Source: Muribaculaceae bacterium (GTDB taxonomy: Bacteria > Bacteroidota > Bacteroidia > Bacteroidales > Muribaculaceae). From it: 64,000 bases of DNA. Under the pieces are notes generated by a model. The model saw only the letters and a program-made list of their open reading frames with translations. It searched no databases and was not told where the DNA came from. The position numbers and the translations under genes were made by a program. Positions 26,021 to 34,161 of this stretch are shown one piece after another. Numbering within the stretch: position 1 is the stretch's first letter; every line of letters begins with the position of its first letter. The stretch covers positions 1 to 64,000 of the forward strand of contig JAFVCX010000036.1 of assembly GCA_017478855.1 (NCBI GenBank), read 5' to 3'.

Positions 26021-27396
26021 CTTCTTTTTTGGAGTTTTGTCTGCTCAACAATGTCGGGCAACAGATTGATGATGTCGCCTGCACCCACCGTTAACAACAC
26101 GTCAAAGTTAAGCATTTTTATTGAACTAATCAAACTTTCTTTGGTATAAATGTTTTTAACAGGGCAGGTTAGCTGTTTGAGGATGATTTCGCTCGTCACA
26201 CCGGGCAACGGTTCTTCGCGAGCCGGGTATATGGGCAGCAGCAGCACCTCATCGGCCTGCGAGAGGGCCGCGGCAAACTCTGGAGCGAAGTCGCGGGTGC
26301 GGGTGTAGAGATGCGGCTGGAATATCACCGTTATGTGCCGGTGGGGGTAAAGGTCGCGCACACTGCCTATGGCGGCACGCAGCTCATCGGGATGATGCGC
26401 GTAATCATCGATGATGACTTTTCCGTGCTCGCCCGGCTCTTTCAGCCAGAACTCGAAGCGTCGTTTCGGCCCCATGAACGAAGCCATGGCTCGGCGCATG
26501 GCCTCGCCGTCCACATTCACCACACGGCATGCCGCCATCGCCGCGATGGCATTTTCTATATTGATATCCACGGGCACGCCCAGCGCCACATCGGCAAGGG
26601 TTTCCCATGGAGTCACAAGGTCAAACGTGATTTCGCCGTTCCCTTTGCGGATGTTGGCCGCATGAAAGTCGCCCTCATCACGCCCATAGGTGTAGCATCG
26701 CACCGTGGGAGCCGGGCGAGGCACCAGTTTCAGCCCCGTGTGCACAATGAGCACGCCATTGGGGCGAATCAGCTCGGTGAAATGAGCGAATCCCTCCAAA
26801 TAGTTCTCCTCTGTGCCATAGATGTCGAGGTGATCGGGGTCGGTGGCCGTAATCACCGCCACATAGGGGCGCAGCGTGTGAAACGAGCGGTCGTATTCAT
26901 CGGCCTCAATCACCGAATAGGGACTGGTGTCGCTCAAGAGGAAGTTGCTGTCGTAGTTGCGCAGCACACCGCCCAAAAAAGCGTTGCAGCCCACACCGCT
27001 GTCGTGCATGATGTGTGCCGCCATGCTCGATGTGGTGGTCTTGCCATGCGTGCCGGCAAAACATAGCGCTTTGCTGTTTTCGGTGACGATGCCCAGCACT
27101 TTCGAGCGTTTCACCACCTCAAAACTGTGACCGCGAAACCACTGCAGGCCGGCATGCTCGGCCGGCACAGCCGGCGTGTAGACCACCAGCGTGCGCTCAG
27201 GGTCGCGGCAATAATCGGGAATGAGGTCAGGGCTCTCATCAAAATCAATGTGCACCCCTTCGTGTTGAAGGGCCTCAGTGAGTTCACTTGGCGTGCGGTC
27301 GTAACCGGCCACACGCCAGCCACGTGCCAAGAAGTAGCGTTCGAGTGCGGCCATTCCTATGCCACCGGCACCCACAAAATATATAGCGTCTTTCAT
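26017..27396 (-). CDS. murC: UDP-N-acetylmuramate-L-alanine ligase
   Basis: Cytoplasmic ATP-dependent ligase adding L-alanine to UDP-MurNAc, the first stem-peptide step; 459 residues, normal for MurC. The Rossmann motif is FVGAGGIGMAALERYF at the N-terminus. The ATP-binding loop is AGTHGKTTTSSMAA. The Mur ligase central domain contains VIEADEYDRSFHTLRP and the DPDHLDIYGT motif. The C-terminal domain has DDYAHHPDELRAAI. It overlaps the ftsQ start by 4 bp and lies 40 bp after murG. Confidence 0.97.
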   Translation of the reverse strand: MKDAIYFVGAGGIGMAALERYFLARGWRVAGYDRTPSELTEALQHEGVHIDFDESPDLIPDYCRDPERTLVVYTPAVPAEHAGLQWFRGHSFEVVKRSKVLGIVTENSKALCFAGTHGKTTTSSMAAHIMHDSGVGCNAFLGGVLRNYDSNFLLSDTSPYSVIEADEYDRSFHTLRPYVAVITATDPDHLDIYGTEENYLEGFAHFTELIRPNGVLIVHTGLKLVPRPAPTVRCYTYGRDEGDFHAANIRKGNGEITFDLVTPWETLADVALGVPVDINIENAIAAMAACRVVNVDGEAMRRAMASFMGPKRRFEFWLKEPGEHGKVIIDDYAHHPDELRAAIGSVRDLYPHRHITVIFQPHLYTRTRDFAPEFAAALSQADEVLLLPIYPAREEPLPGVTSEIILKQLTCPVKNIYTKESLISSIKMLNFDVLLTVGAGDIINLLPDIVEQTKLQKRS

Positions 27397-27436
27397 TGTT
27401 ACTTTTTATCGTTCAAAACCGGCGCAAGTCTGCGCG

Positions 27437-28546
27437 TCAGACATTGATTAACTTAAATATTTCGTCCACTATTTTTTCGGCGGAATCGGGCAGAGCCATC
27501 TGCGTCACATTCTGCGACAGCGTGGCCAGCACTCCCTCGTCGCGCACGGTGCGCAACATGCAGTCCACCAAGTGACTGGGTGCGTCGGCATCGCGCACCA
27601 TGATGGCGGCGTTGTGATTGACCAGCGCCTGAGCGTTTTTAGTCTGGTGGTCTTCGGCCACATTGGGCGACGGCACCAAAATCACAGGTTTGCCCAGTGC
27701 CTGCAACTCGCTGATGCTGCTGGCTCCGGCACGCGACACCACAAGGTCGGCCGCCCTGTAAGCGAGTGCCATGTTATCCACAAAGGCCATCTGCGTCACG
27801 TTTTGCGCCCCCGACACATCCAAAGCCTCTTTGCAGCCCGCACCGTTCACTTTGCCCGTTTGCCAAATGACCTGCACATCATGGGCTTCCTTAATGACTT
27901 CAAGGCCCGCGCTGATGGTTTGGTTCACCGAGCGGGCACCCAAGCTGCCGCCCACCACAAGGATGGTGCGCTTCTCTGGCTCAACACCCATGGCTCGCCG
28001 CGCGTCTTGCGGCGTAGCGTCGCAATCGAGCAGGTTGCGGCGAATGGGGTTTCCCGTCATCACGATGCGGTCGGCCGGGAAAAACCGCTCCATGCCCTCA
28101 TAGGCCACGCAGATGCGGCGAGCGCCGGCGGCAAGTTGCTTGTTGGTCACGCCGGCAAAGGAGTTTTGCTCTTGCAGCAAGGTGGGTATGCCCATTTTTT
28201 GCGCGGCCTTCAGAGTGGGGCCGCTCGCATAGCCGCCCACACCCACGGCAACGTCGGGCTTGAAGTCGGCAATAATGTCGTGTGCCATGCGCATGCTCTT
28301 CAGCAGCTGATACACTACCTTGAAATTGCGCAGCAGGTGGGCGCGGTCAAACCCCATGACGGGCAAGCCCTTGATGCGATAGCCGGCAGCCGGCACACGC
28401 TCCATTTCCATGCGCCCCTCGGCACCCACAAAAAGAATATCGGCTTCGGGCATGCGACGGCGAATCTCGCCCGCAATCGAAAGGGCCGGAAAAATGTGCC
28501 CTCCCGTGCCACCGCCACTGATGATGAATTTTTTATTTCCAGACAT
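27437..28546 (-). CDS. murG: UDP-N-acetylglucosamine-undecaprenyl-PP-MurNAc-pentapeptide GlcNAc transferase
   Basis: Membrane-associated glycosyltransferase that adds GlcNAc to lipid I to make lipid II; 369 residues. The N-terminal motif ISGGGTGGHIFPALSIA is the MurG G-loop, followed by VGVGGYASGPTL. The donor-binding C-domain has VVGGSLGARSVNQTI and SRAGASSISELQALGKPVILVP-type motifs. Its start overlaps the end of ftsW by 14 bp, so the two are translated from one message. Call is firm. Confidence 0.97.
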   Translation of the reverse strand: MSGNKKFIISGGGTGGHIFPALSIAGEIRRRMPEADILFVGAEGRMEMERVPAAGYRIKGLPVMGFDRAHLLRNFKVVYQLLKSMRMAHDIIADFKPDVAVGVGGYASGPTLKAAQKMGIPTLLQEQNSFAGVTNKQLAAGARRICVAYEGMERFFPADRIVMTGNPIRRNLLDCDATPQDARRAMGVEPEKRTILVVGGSLGARSVNQTISAGLEVIKEAHDVQVIWQTGKVNGAGCKEALDVSGAQNVTQMAFVDNMALAYRAADLVVSRAGASSISELQALGKPVILVPSPNVAEDHQTKNAQALVNHNAAIMVRDADAPSHLVDCMLRTVRDEGVLATLSQNVTQMALPDSAEKIVDEIFKLINV

Positions 28547-29864
28547 TTTTCGGAGGTATTTGTGTGGGATTCACAGCATCAAGCCCCTCGGGCAGCACCG
28601 CTTTATCCACTTTGTTATTCTTATTATTATAATTGGCAATCGTGCGGCTCACGCTCAGCATCACACCAAACGCCACGCTCACCACAATGATGGACGAGCC
28701 GCCCGACGAGATGAGCGGCAGCGGCTGGCCCGACACCGGCAAGGTGCCCACATTGATGCCCATGTGAAACAGAGCCTGATAGGTGATGAATGAAGCCATG
28801 CCGATGATGAGAAGGCTGGGCAGCACGCGCGTGCTGCGCCGCACAATCATGGCCGCGCGGGCCAGCAGCCACAAGTAGAGCAACATGAGCAGCAAACCAC
28901 CCACCAGCCCCGTTTCCTCTATGATAATAGAATAGATGTAGTCGCTAAAGGCCAGCGGCAGCCGAGCGCACTCGCGCGAGTGGCCCACACCCACACCCAG
29001 CAGGCCGCCATGAGCTTGCGCCATGCACGAAAACATTTCTTGCTGGTTTCTATCGGTGAGCGGCTTATAGATGAGTTTGTCGCGCTCCAGCCAGTTTTTG
29101 ATACGGTTGTCGCGCGTTTCCGATCGGTCAATGGTTTGCTTGCCGCCAAGAGCCTTTTTTTGCGGGTCGTCCACCTGTTCCGTTCTGTTTTCGCTGATGT
29201 TGTTTTGCTTGGCTTCATTGCGGTGTTTGAGTGCGTAGAAACCACCGCCAATCACGGCAAAAGTCACCACTATCATGATGAATTTCTTGAAATTCACACC
29301 ACCTATCAGCAGCATCGACGCGCTGATTGACACCAGCAGCAGCATGTTGGTCAAGCCGCTACTATAAAGCATGCCGCCATAAAAGGCCACCACCAGCACC
29401 GAGGCAAAAAGGCCGCCGTTGCTGATGTCGCGCTTTTTTTGGCTTTTTGCCAAGATGTAACTCAAGAGCGTCACAATCGAGAGTTTGGCCAGCTCCGAGG
29501 GCTGGATGCTGATGCCCAGTAATTGATAGGAGCGGCGCGCGCCATTAATGATGTCGCCAAAAAACATGGTATAGACCAGCGAAAACACCGTGAATATCGC
29601 CAAAAACGGTATCATGGCATATAGAAATCCGCTCTTGTTATAGTCGATGTGCGCCAGCGAAAACACGCACACCCCACCGGCAGCGAGGAAAAACACCTGC
29701 TTGATGATGGGTGCATACACGCCATGCGCCGCCACTTCGCGGCTCGACGCGCTGTAGTTAAACACGATGCTCACTATCAGGAGCGTGAAATAGATGCCCC
29801 AAATCCAAGGGTCACCGTGTCGCTGGGCAATTTCGCTGAATCTCGTCTGTTTTTCTTGGGTCAT
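28533..29864 (-). CDS. ftsW: SEDS peptidoglycan glycosyltransferase FtsW
   Basis: Polytopic SEDS-family enzyme that polymerises lipid II at the septum with its cognate transpeptidase; 443 residues with about 10 membrane segments. The conserved C-terminal part reads HMGINVGTLPVSGQPLPLISSGGSS, here seen as the HMGINVG and PLPLISSGGSS blocks. A hydrophilic segment of about 70 residues lies near positions 215-285 (NNISENRTEQVDDPQ onward), in place of the large periplasmic loop, and carries the catalytic-region LLGVGVGHSRE motif after it. Located between murD and murG, overlapping murG. FtsW rather than RodA because of cluster position. Confidence 0.93.
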   Translation of the reverse strand: MTQEKQTRFSEIAQRHGDPWIWGIYFTLLIVSIVFNYSASSREVAAHGVYAPIIKQVFFLAAGGVCVFSLAHIDYNKSGFLYAMIPFLAIFTVFSLVYTMFFGDIINGARRSYQLLGISIQPSELAKLSIVTLLSYILAKSQKKRDISNGGLFASVLVVAFYGGMLYSSGLTNMLLLVSISASMLLIGGVNFKKFIMIVVTFAVIGGGFYALKHRNEAKQNNISENRTEQVDDPQKKALGGKQTIDRSETRDNRIKNWLERDKLIYKPLTDRNQQEMFSCMAQAHGGLLGVGVGHSRECARLPLAFSDYIYSIIIEETGLVGGLLLMLLYLWLLARAAMIVRRSTRVLPSLLIIGMASFITYQALFHMGINVGTLPVSGQPLPLISSGGSSIIVVSVAFGVMLSVSRTIANYNNKNNKVDKAVLPEGLDAVNPTQIPPKNVWK

Positions 29865-29878
29865 AAGGCTATTAGATG

Positions 29879-31216
29879 TTATTTAAGGTTGTTTACGCAG
29901 GCTTTGAACTGCCGGCCACGGTCCTCATAACTGGTAAAAAGGTCGAAGCTGGCACAGCAGGGCGAGAGCAGCACGGTGTCGCCCTCGGCGGCGAGGTCGC
30001 GGCATTTGTCCACACACTCGGCCATCGAGCCAGCATCGGTCACCACAGGCACTTTTCCGTCGAAGAAAGCGTGCAGCTTGCGATTGTCAACGCCCAAGCA
30101 CACGATGGCCTTCACCTTTTGCAGCACAAAGGGTTCAATCTCAGAATAATCGTTTCCTTTGTCTTTGCCTCCCAACACCAGCACCACCGGCGTGTTCATG
30201 CTCTCAAGGGCATACCAAGTGGAATTGACGTTGGTGGCTTTGGAGTCGTTGATGTAGCGCACACCATGCAGGGTTCGCACAAATTCCAGCCTATGCTCCA
30301 CGGCCTCAAAGCTCATCAGGGCGCGGCGAATCACCTCGTCCTTGATGTGCAGCAGCGAGGCACTGATGCCGGCAGCCATCGAGTTATAGAGATTGTGCAG
30401 GCCTTTAATGGCCAAATCGCCAGTGGAGATGCTCCATTGCTGGTCGCCCACATGCACCACCATGTTGCCGTCCTCAACCCACGCGGCACAGCCATCGGGG
30501 CTTTCGGCACTGAACGGAAGCATCTGCGCCTCGCTGTGCATGTGTTGCAGCTGGGCCTTGATGATGGGGTCTTCATGCCAATAGATGAAAGCGTCGTCAT
30601 GCCCCTGATTGCGCATGATGCGGAATTTAGCGGCGGCATAGTTCTCCATCTTGTGCTCGTAGCGGTCGAGGTGGTCGGGCGTGATATTGAGCAGCACGGC
30701 CACGTTGGCCTTGAAGTCATACATGTTGTCGAGCTGGAAACTGCTCAGCTCTATCACATATACATCGTGGGGGTCAACGGCCACTTGCAGGGCAAGACTG
30801 TTGCCCACATTGCCGGCCAGCCCGGCATCGATGCCGGCTTCGCGCAAGATGTGATAGGTGAGCATCGTGGTGGTAGTCTTGCCATTGCTGCCCGTGATGC
30901 ACACCATCTTTGAAGTCGTGTAGCGACCGGCAAACTCTATCTCGCTGATGATGGGTATGCCGCGCTCCTGCGCCTTGACGATGAGCGGCGCATCGCAGGG
31001 AATGCCCGGGCTCTTCACAATCTCATCGGCGTTGAGAATCAGTTCCTCGGTGTGGCCACCTTGCTCCCAACTGATGCCATAGCGGTTGAGCAGTTCTTGA
31101 TATTTGGGCTTAATGGTGCCCATGTCGCTCAAGAACACATCCATTTGCTTCACTTGTGCCAGCACAGCCGCGCCGGCACCGCTTTCGCCCCCACCTAACA
31201 CTACAAGACGTTTCAT
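29879..31216 (-). CDS. murD: UDP-N-acetylmuramoylalanine-D-glutamate ligase
   Basis: Cytoplasmic ligase that adds D-glutamate to UDP-MurNAc-L-Ala; 445 residues. It starts with the nucleotide-fold motif MKRLVVLGGGESGAGAA. The ATP loop is ITGSNGKTTTTML, and the central-domain motif NITPDHLDRYEH is present. The C-domain has YINDSKATNVNST and LVLGGKDKGNDYS. I chose the ATG at 31216. The open frame continues upstream to 31582 but that extension lies inside mraY and has no Mur homology. Gap to mraY is 35 bp and to ftsW 14 bp. Confidence 0.96.
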   Translation of the reverse strand: MKRLVVLGGGESGAGAAVLAQVKQMDVFLSDMGTIKPKYQELLNRYGISWEQGGHTEELILNADEIVKSPGIPCDAPLIVKAQERGIPIISEIEFAGRYTTSKMVCITGSNGKTTTTMLTYHILREAGIDAGLAGNVGNSLALQVAVDPHDVYVIELSSFQLDNMYDFKANVAVLLNITPDHLDRYEHKMENYAAAKFRIMRNQGHDDAFIYWHEDPIIKAQLQHMHSEAQMLPFSAESPDGCAAWVEDGNMVVHVGDQQWSISTGDLAIKGLHNLYNSMAAGISASLLHIKDEVIRRALMSFEAVEHRLEFVRTLHGVRYINDSKATNVNSTWYALESMNTPVVLVLGGKDKGNDYSEIEPFVLQKVKAIVCLGVDNRKLHAFFDGKVPVVTDAGSMAECVDKCRDLAAEGDTVLLSPCCASFDLFTSYEDRGRQFKACVNNLK

Positions 31217-31251
31217 TTTAATTGATGATTTGGATATTGAGTATGGATAAA

Positions 31252-32628
31252 TTATCTGATTTTGAATGTGGCGAATGCCAGCACCGCCAAGAAGATGCTC
31301 ACCAGCAAGAAGCGCATCACAATTTTGTTTTCGTGAATGGCATTGACCGGCTTCTGAAACTTCACATAGCGAATTTGCCCGGCGGGTATCTGGAAATGGT
31401 GGTGAATGGGAGCCATCTTGAAGATGCGCTTCGACACACCGGTGCGCCGGCGCGAGTAGCGGAAGTAGAACGTCTGTATCACATCGCTCAACGCCTCCAC
31501 CAAGAACACGCCGCACAGCAGCGGCAGCAGCCACTCCTTGCGGATGAGGAGGGCAAACACCGCCACGATGCCGCCGAGGCACAAACTGCCCGTGTCGCCC
31601 ATGAACACTTGTGCCGGATAACTGTTATACCACATGAAGCCTATCGTTGCGCCAAAGAATGCGGCGGCATAAATCACAAGCTCCTCGCTGCCGGGGATAT
31701 ACATGATATTGAGGTAGGAGGCATAGATGACATTCGCCCCCAAATAGCACATGATGGCCAGCGACAAGGCATAGATGGCACTGGTGCCGGCGGCAAGGCC
31801 GTCGAGGCCGTCGGTGAGGTTGGCCGCATTGCTCATGGCCACCACAATGAAGATGGCGATAAGGCTAAAGAGCAGCCACCCGCCCGTTTGGGCATGACTG
31901 CCCATCCAGCGCGTGAAATAGGCATAATCAAAGTTGTGGTTTTTGATAAAAGGAATGGTCGTCTGGGTGCCCCTCACATCTTCTTGCGAATGCACCACCT
32001 CCATTTTGTTGGCTTGGCGGTTATGAACCTCCACATTTTCGCGCATCACGATATCGGGGCTGAGCCACATGGTGGCCGCCACGATGATGCCAAGTCCCAC
32101 CTGCCCGATGATTTTATATTTGCCTTTCATGCCATTCTTGTCGTGCTTGGCAATCTTTTTGTAATCGTCCAAAAAGCCCAGCGTGCCACACCACAGTGTG
32201 GCCACCAGCATGAGCAGCATGTACACGCTGGTGAGCTTGCCCACCAGCAGGCAGGGCAGCACAATGGCAATGATGATGATGATGCCTCCCATGCTGGGAG
32301 TCTTCGACTTGCGGTCTTTTTCCAAGTCTTTGGCCACATCGGCCATTTTATCCTTGTCGCTTTCCTCCAAATTGTTGAGTGTGCGCTGAATCTTCTCCAA
32401 AGCACTGGTGTGAGCTGTGATGCGGCCCTGATTATCGAGGTCGCGCTGATCCTCACCGCCCATCATGGCATAGTAACGCTCCAGCCGCTTGATGATGGGT
32501 CCACCTATGAAGATGGCGATAATCAGCGACAGAGCCAGTGCCAAACCGGCACGAAAAGTGATGTAGTCGAAGAGGCGTGCGCCCGGCACGTCAAACTCTT
32601 GCAAATAATGAAACAGATGGTAAAGCAT
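31252..32628 (-). CDS. mraY: Phospho-N-acetylmuramoyl-pentapeptide transferase
   Basis: Integral membrane enzyme making lipid I from UDP-MurNAc-pentapeptide and undecaprenyl phosphate; 458 residues, about 100 more than the E. coli enzyme. Most of the excess is a charged insert at residues about 55-105, just before the TPSMGGIIIIIAI motif. The catalytic motifs are FLDDYKK, NLTDGLDGLA and the HHHFQ loop in IHHHFQIPAG. About 10 membrane segments are visible. The cytoplasmic insert (LEKIQRTLNNLEESDK) is helical and is a Bacteroidales trait as far as I recall. It lies between murE and murD. Confidence 0.96.
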   Translation of the reverse strand: MLYHLFHYLQEFDVPGARLFDYITFRAGLALALSLIIAIFIGGPIIKRLERYYAMMGGEDQRDLDNQGRITAHTSALEKIQRTLNNLEESDKDKMADVAKDLEKDRKSKTPSMGGIIIIIAIVLPCLLVGKLTSVYMLLMLVATLWCGTLGFLDDYKKIAKHDKNGMKGKYKIIGQVGLGIIVAATMWLSPDIVMRENVEVHNRQANKMEVVHSQEDVRGTQTTIPFIKNHNFDYAYFTRWMGSHAQTGGWLLFSLIAIFIVVAMSNAANLTDGLDGLAAGTSAIYALSLAIMCYLGANVIYASYLNIMYIPGSEELVIYAAAFFGATIGFMWYNSYPAQVFMGDTGSLCLGGIVAVFALLIRKEWLLPLLCGVFLVEALSDVIQTFYFRYSRRRTGVSKRIFKMAPIHHHFQIPAGQIRYVKFQKPVNAIHENKIVMRFLLVSIFLAVLAFATFKIR

Positions 32629-32655
32629 GTTATCGTCGGTTTTCTGTTGTCAAGT

Positions 32656-34122
32656 TTATGATGGGGTGGAGAAGCACCACCTCAGCACCTCGCGGTCGTC
32701 AAAATGATGTTTCACACCTTCTACTTCCTGATAGGTTTCGTGTCCCTTGCCTGCCACCAGCACCACATCGCCCCGGCGAGCAAGCAAGCAAGCGGTGGCA
32801 ATGGCTTGGCGGCGATCGGTAATCGTTATGGTGTGGGCGCGGTCTTCGGGTGTGAGTCCGGCCTCCATGTCGGCAAGAATGGCTTCAGGACGCTCAAAGC
32901 GAGGATTGTCGCTGGTGAGCACCAGCTTGTGACTGCGTTTTGCGGCCTCATGAGCCATGATGGGTCGCTTGGTGGCATCGCGGTTGCCGCCACAGCCGCA
33001 CACGGTAATCACTTGCGCGTCCTTGTGCCCTTGGCGCAGCAGGTCGTTGATGGTATCGAGCACATTAATCAACGCGTCGGGCGTGTGGGCATAGTCCACA
33101 ATCGCCGTATAGCCAGCCGGGGCGCGGAGTGTCTGGAAGCGTCCGTCGGCCGATTGCAGGCGGCTCAATGCCACCAGCACTTCATCGGCATCAAAGCCCA
33201 GCATCATGGCCGTAGCCGCAATGGCTGTGAGATTATAGGCATTGAAATGCCCGGTGAGCAACACTTCCACATCGCGGCCATTGATTTGCAGGCTCATGCC
33301 GTCGATGCGCTCTTCTATCACGCGACAGCGATAGTCGGCCATCGAGCGCAACGCATAAGTGCGCTTGGTGGCGGCGCAGTTTTGCAGCATCACCATGCCG
33401 TTGCGGTCGTCCACATTGACGAGGGCAAAAGCCGAGGCGGGCAAGCCATCGAAGAACGATTTCTTGGCCTTCAGATACTCGTCCATCGTTTTGTGGAAGT
33501 CGAGGTGGTCTTGCGTGAGGTTGGTGAACACCGCGCCGGCAAACGTCAGTCCGTCAATGCGATGCTGCACGCAAGCATGGCTGCTTACCTCCATGAACGC
33601 ATAGTCACAGCCGGCCTCCACCATCTCGTGCAGCAGGCGGTTGAGCGTGAGGTGGTCGGGGGTGGTTTGTTTGGCTTCTTCCTCACGGCGGTCAATCACG
33701 TTTTTCACCGTGGAGAGCAGGCCGGCCTTGTAGCCCAGCTGTTGCACAAGACGGTGCAGCAACGTGGCCGTGGTGGTCTTGCCGTTGGTGCCCGTGATGC
33801 CCACCAGCCGCAGTTTCTCGCTGGGACGGTCATACCAGTCACCTGCCACCCACGCAAGAGCGGCACTGCTATCGGCCACCACCACATAGGTCACATGAGC
33901 CGCCGGCGATTCGGGCACCTCTTGGCACAGCACAGCAGCCGCGCCAGCCTCAATCACCGCGGGGATGAAGCGGTGCGCGTCCACAGCCACGCCTTTCACG
34001 GCCACAAACAAGGCTCCCTTCTTCACTTGCCGCGAATCGGCCACCACATCGGTTATCTCAACGTCGGTCGAGCCTATCACCTGCACAGGCTCAATGCGCG
34101 ATATGATTTCTTTCAGTTTCAT
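32656..34122 (-). CDS. murE: UDP-N-acetylmuramoylalanyl-D-glutamate-2,6-diaminopimelate ligase
   Basis: Adds the third stem-peptide residue. The DNPR motif in TSDNPRFERPE points to meso-diaminopimelate rather than lysine as the substrate. It has 488 residues from the ATG at 34122 (MKLKEIISRIEPVQVIG), which matches the family N-terminus. A longer start at 34152 would add ten charged residues (MNVEKEQKRS) and cannot be excluded. The ATP loop is ITGTNGKTTTATLLH. The substrate-domain motif is FMEVSSHACVQHRIDG and the carbamylated-lysine region follows. It lies after ftsI and 27 bp before mraY. Confidence 0.96.
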   Translation of the reverse strand: MKLKEIISRIEPVQVIGSTDVEITDVVADSRQVKKGALFVAVKGVAVDAHRFIPAVIEAGAAAVLCQEVPESPAAHVTYVVVADSSAALAWVAGDWYDRPSEKLRLVGITGTNGKTTTATLLHRLVQQLGYKAGLLSTVKNVIDRREEEAKQTTPDHLTLNRLLHEMVEAGCDYAFMEVSSHACVQHRIDGLTFAGAVFTNLTQDHLDFHKTMDEYLKAKKSFFDGLPASAFALVNVDDRNGMVMLQNCAATKRTYALRSMADYRCRVIEERIDGMSLQINGRDVEVLLTGHFNAYNLTAIAATAMMLGFDADEVLVALSRLQSADGRFQTLRAPAGYTAIVDYAHTPDALINVLDTINDLLRQGHKDAQVITVCGCGGNRDATKRPIMAHEAAKRSHKLVLTSDNPRFERPEAILADMEAGLTPEDRAHTITITDRRQAIATACLLARRGDVVLVAGKGHETYQEVEGVKHHFDDREVLRWCFSTPS

Positions 34123-34161
34123 GCTTCGTTTTTGCTCTTTTTCAACATTCACAGCTACCTA

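Noticed and set aside
31217..31582. N-terminal extension of murD to 31582.
   Set aside because: The extension lies inside mraY, has an Arg/His-rich translation, and the MurD fold begins at MKRLVVLGGG from the ATG at 31216.
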